A DNA stretch of 6,664 nt from an uncultured Eubacteriales bacterium (lineage in GTDB: Bacteria; Bacillota; Clostridia; Oscillospirales; CAG-272), in assembly GCA_900321265.1 (NCBI GenBank), contig ONVJ01000208.1, positions 1-6,664 of the forward strand, given 5' to 3'. Made by a program: the position numbers and the translations under genes. The notes under the pieces were generated by a model. That model saw nothing but the letters and a program-made list of their open reading frames with translations. It ran no database searches and was not told the DNA's origin. Shown piece by piece: positions 5,538 through 6,664 of this stretch. The first letter of the stretch is position 1, and each line of letters opens with the position of its first letter.

Positions 5538-6664
5538 TTAATCGCCTGAAACAGGAGATTTCTCACTTCCCGGTTTCCCCAGGAGCAGAATCAGTTCGTA
5601 TACATTTTTCAGCGGGATAAGTTCGACGCCTTCCGGCGTTTCTATATGCCGTTTCTCGATGTTTCTGTATGGAACAGCGATCTTTGAAAAACCGAGCCTT
5701 TCGCATTCCCTGACTCGGGAATCGACCGAGGATACCGCCCTGCACTCGCCTGCGAGTCCTATCTCGCCTATCAGCGCGAGATAGTCGGGTACCGTCCTGT
5801 CGGTGATCGATGATATCATCGCGAGCGCCAGAGCGGCGTCGCAGGCCGGCTCGTCAAGGCGGAGGCCTCCGATAACGTTCAGATAGATGTCGTTTTGCGA
5901 GAACTTCAGCCCGAGCCGTTTTTCAAGCACGGCGGAGACCATGCACATCCGGTTGTAATCAATTCCGTTGACCGTCCGGCGCGGGGAGGGGAAGTTCGTC
6001 GGCGATACCAGAGCCTGGATCTCGGCGATTACCGGCCTCGTTCCCTCGACGGTACAGACCGCGCAGTTTCCCGAGACGTTTCTCGGACGTCCGGCAAGCA
6101 GGACCTCCGAAGGGTTGGGGACCTCAAGCAGGCCCCTGTCGGTCATCTCAAAGACGCCTATCTCGTCGGTCGAGCCGTAGCGGTTCTTAACGGCGCGGAT
6201 GATCCTGTAGGCCTGCTGTCTTTCGCCCTCGAAGCAGAGGACGGCATCGACCATGTGCTCGAGTATCTTTGGACCTGCGATCGATCCCTCCTTGTTGACG
6301 TGTCCGACCAGGATCACCGAGATCCCGTCGTTCTTTGCCATCGAAATAAAGGAAAGAGCGCTCTCCCTGACCTGCGTGACGCTTCCGGGGGAGGATGACA
6401 GCTCGGGGATGAAGGTCGTCTGGACCGAGTCGACTATAAGGACGTCCGGCTTTTTCGCGGCACATTCCTTTATGATCTTTTCGGTATTCGATTCGCAGAG
6501 GACGTATATCTGCTTCCCGCCTACTCCGAGGCGTCCGGCCCTCAGTTTGATTTGCCCCGAGGATTCCTCTCCCGATACGTAGAGCACCTTCCTCGATCCA
6601 GAAAGAATGCCCGAGATCTGCAGGAGCAGAGTCGATTTGCCGATGCCCGGCTCGCCTGTCAGCA
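5538..6664 (-). CDS. radA: DNA repair protein RadA (Sms), 5' end beyond the window
   Basis: This RecA-related ATPase promotes branch migration and processing of recombination intermediates during repair. About 375 residues are visible. The frame runs on past base 6664, so the N-terminal zinc finger (four cysteines) and linker expected in a ~455-residue RadA lie outside. Visible in order on the minus strand are Walker A GEPGIGKST (6656-6630), VSGEES, the Walker B strand DVLIVDSVQT, and the RadA hallmark KNRYGS (KNRFG type, 6188-6171). The C-terminal Lon-protease-like P domain follows, with SPTNFPSPRR, GIDYNRM and GLRLDEPACDAALALA. The P domain is a scaffold in RadA and is not proteolytic. The GTG at 6587-6585 is an internal valine, because the essential Walker A lies upstream of it. 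The gene converges on guaB and ends at the bidirectional terminator. I see no defect in the visible part. Confidence 0.96.
   Translation of the reverse strand, partial: LTGEPGIGKSTLLLQISGILSGSRKVLYVSGEESSGQIKLRAGRLGVGGKQIYVLCESNTEKIIKECAAKKPDVLIVDSVQTTFIPELSSSPGSVTQVRESALSFISMAKNDGISVILVGHVNKEGSIAGPKILEHMVDAVLCFEGERQQAYRIIRAVKNRYGSTDEIGVFEMTDRGLLEVPNPSEVLLAGRPRNVSGNCAVCTVEGTRPVIAEIQALVSPTNFPSPRRTVNGIDYNRMCMVSAVLEKRLGLKFSQNDIYLNVIGGLRLDEPACDAALALAMISSITDRTVPDYLALIGEIGLAGECRAVSSVDSRVRECERLGFSKIAVPYRNIEKRHIETPEGVELIPLKNVYELILLLGKPGSEKSPVSGD

Noticed and set aside
6585..6587. GTG as start of radA
   Set aside because: The Walker A motif essential to RadA lies upstream in the same frame, so this codon is an internal valine.

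Overview
The window looks like ordinary chromosomal DNA of an anaerobic, gut- or rumen-type Clostridia (Bacillota). This placement is an inference. It rests on the AGGAGG-like ribosome binding sites, the short Firmicute-type glucose-6-phosphate isomerase, the moderately high-GC codon use with many AGA/AGG arginine codons, and the overall gene set. I see no mobile element, CRISPR array, tRNA or rRNA.

Positions 1-3745 hold four closely packed plus-strand genes. They are an N-acetylhexosamine 1-kinase (nahK, 5' end outside the window), UDP-glucose/UDP-hexosamine 4-epimerase (galE), glucose-6-phosphate isomerase (pgi) and a small conserved P-loop protein of unknown function. Gaps are 13 to 24 nt with no terminator between them, so they probably form one transcript. 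A NahK-type kinase next to galE matches the lacto-N-biose/galacto-N-biose salvage logic known from bifidobacteria. There, NahK makes GlcNAc-1-P or GalNAc-1-P, and a UDP-hexose 4-epimerase interconverts the galacto and gluco nucleotide sugars. The galE here carries serine at the gatekeeper position (residue 299), which predicts that it also accepts N-acetylated substrates. Pgi would link the sugars released to glycolysis.

Positions 3746-5387 hold a guaB unit: a 50-nt gap with a perfect TATAAT, a strong ribosome binding site, an IMP dehydrogenase and an intrinsic terminator. The IMP dehydrogenase is of the divergent type best known from the protozoan Tritrichomonas foetus. Even the flap Arg-Tyr pair and the mycophenolate-site residues match that enzyme.

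Positions 5388-6664 hold a convergent gene. After about 95 nt with no gene there is a second hairpin with A and T tracts on both sides, usable as a bidirectional terminator. It is followed by the minus-strand radA (DNA repair/branch-migration ATPase), whose 5' end lies outside the window.

The most interesting points are the Tritrichomonas-like IMP dehydrogenase in a bacterial context, the nahK-galE pairing with Ser299, and the uncharacterised P-loop protein between pgi and guaB. I see no wholly new multi-gene system here.
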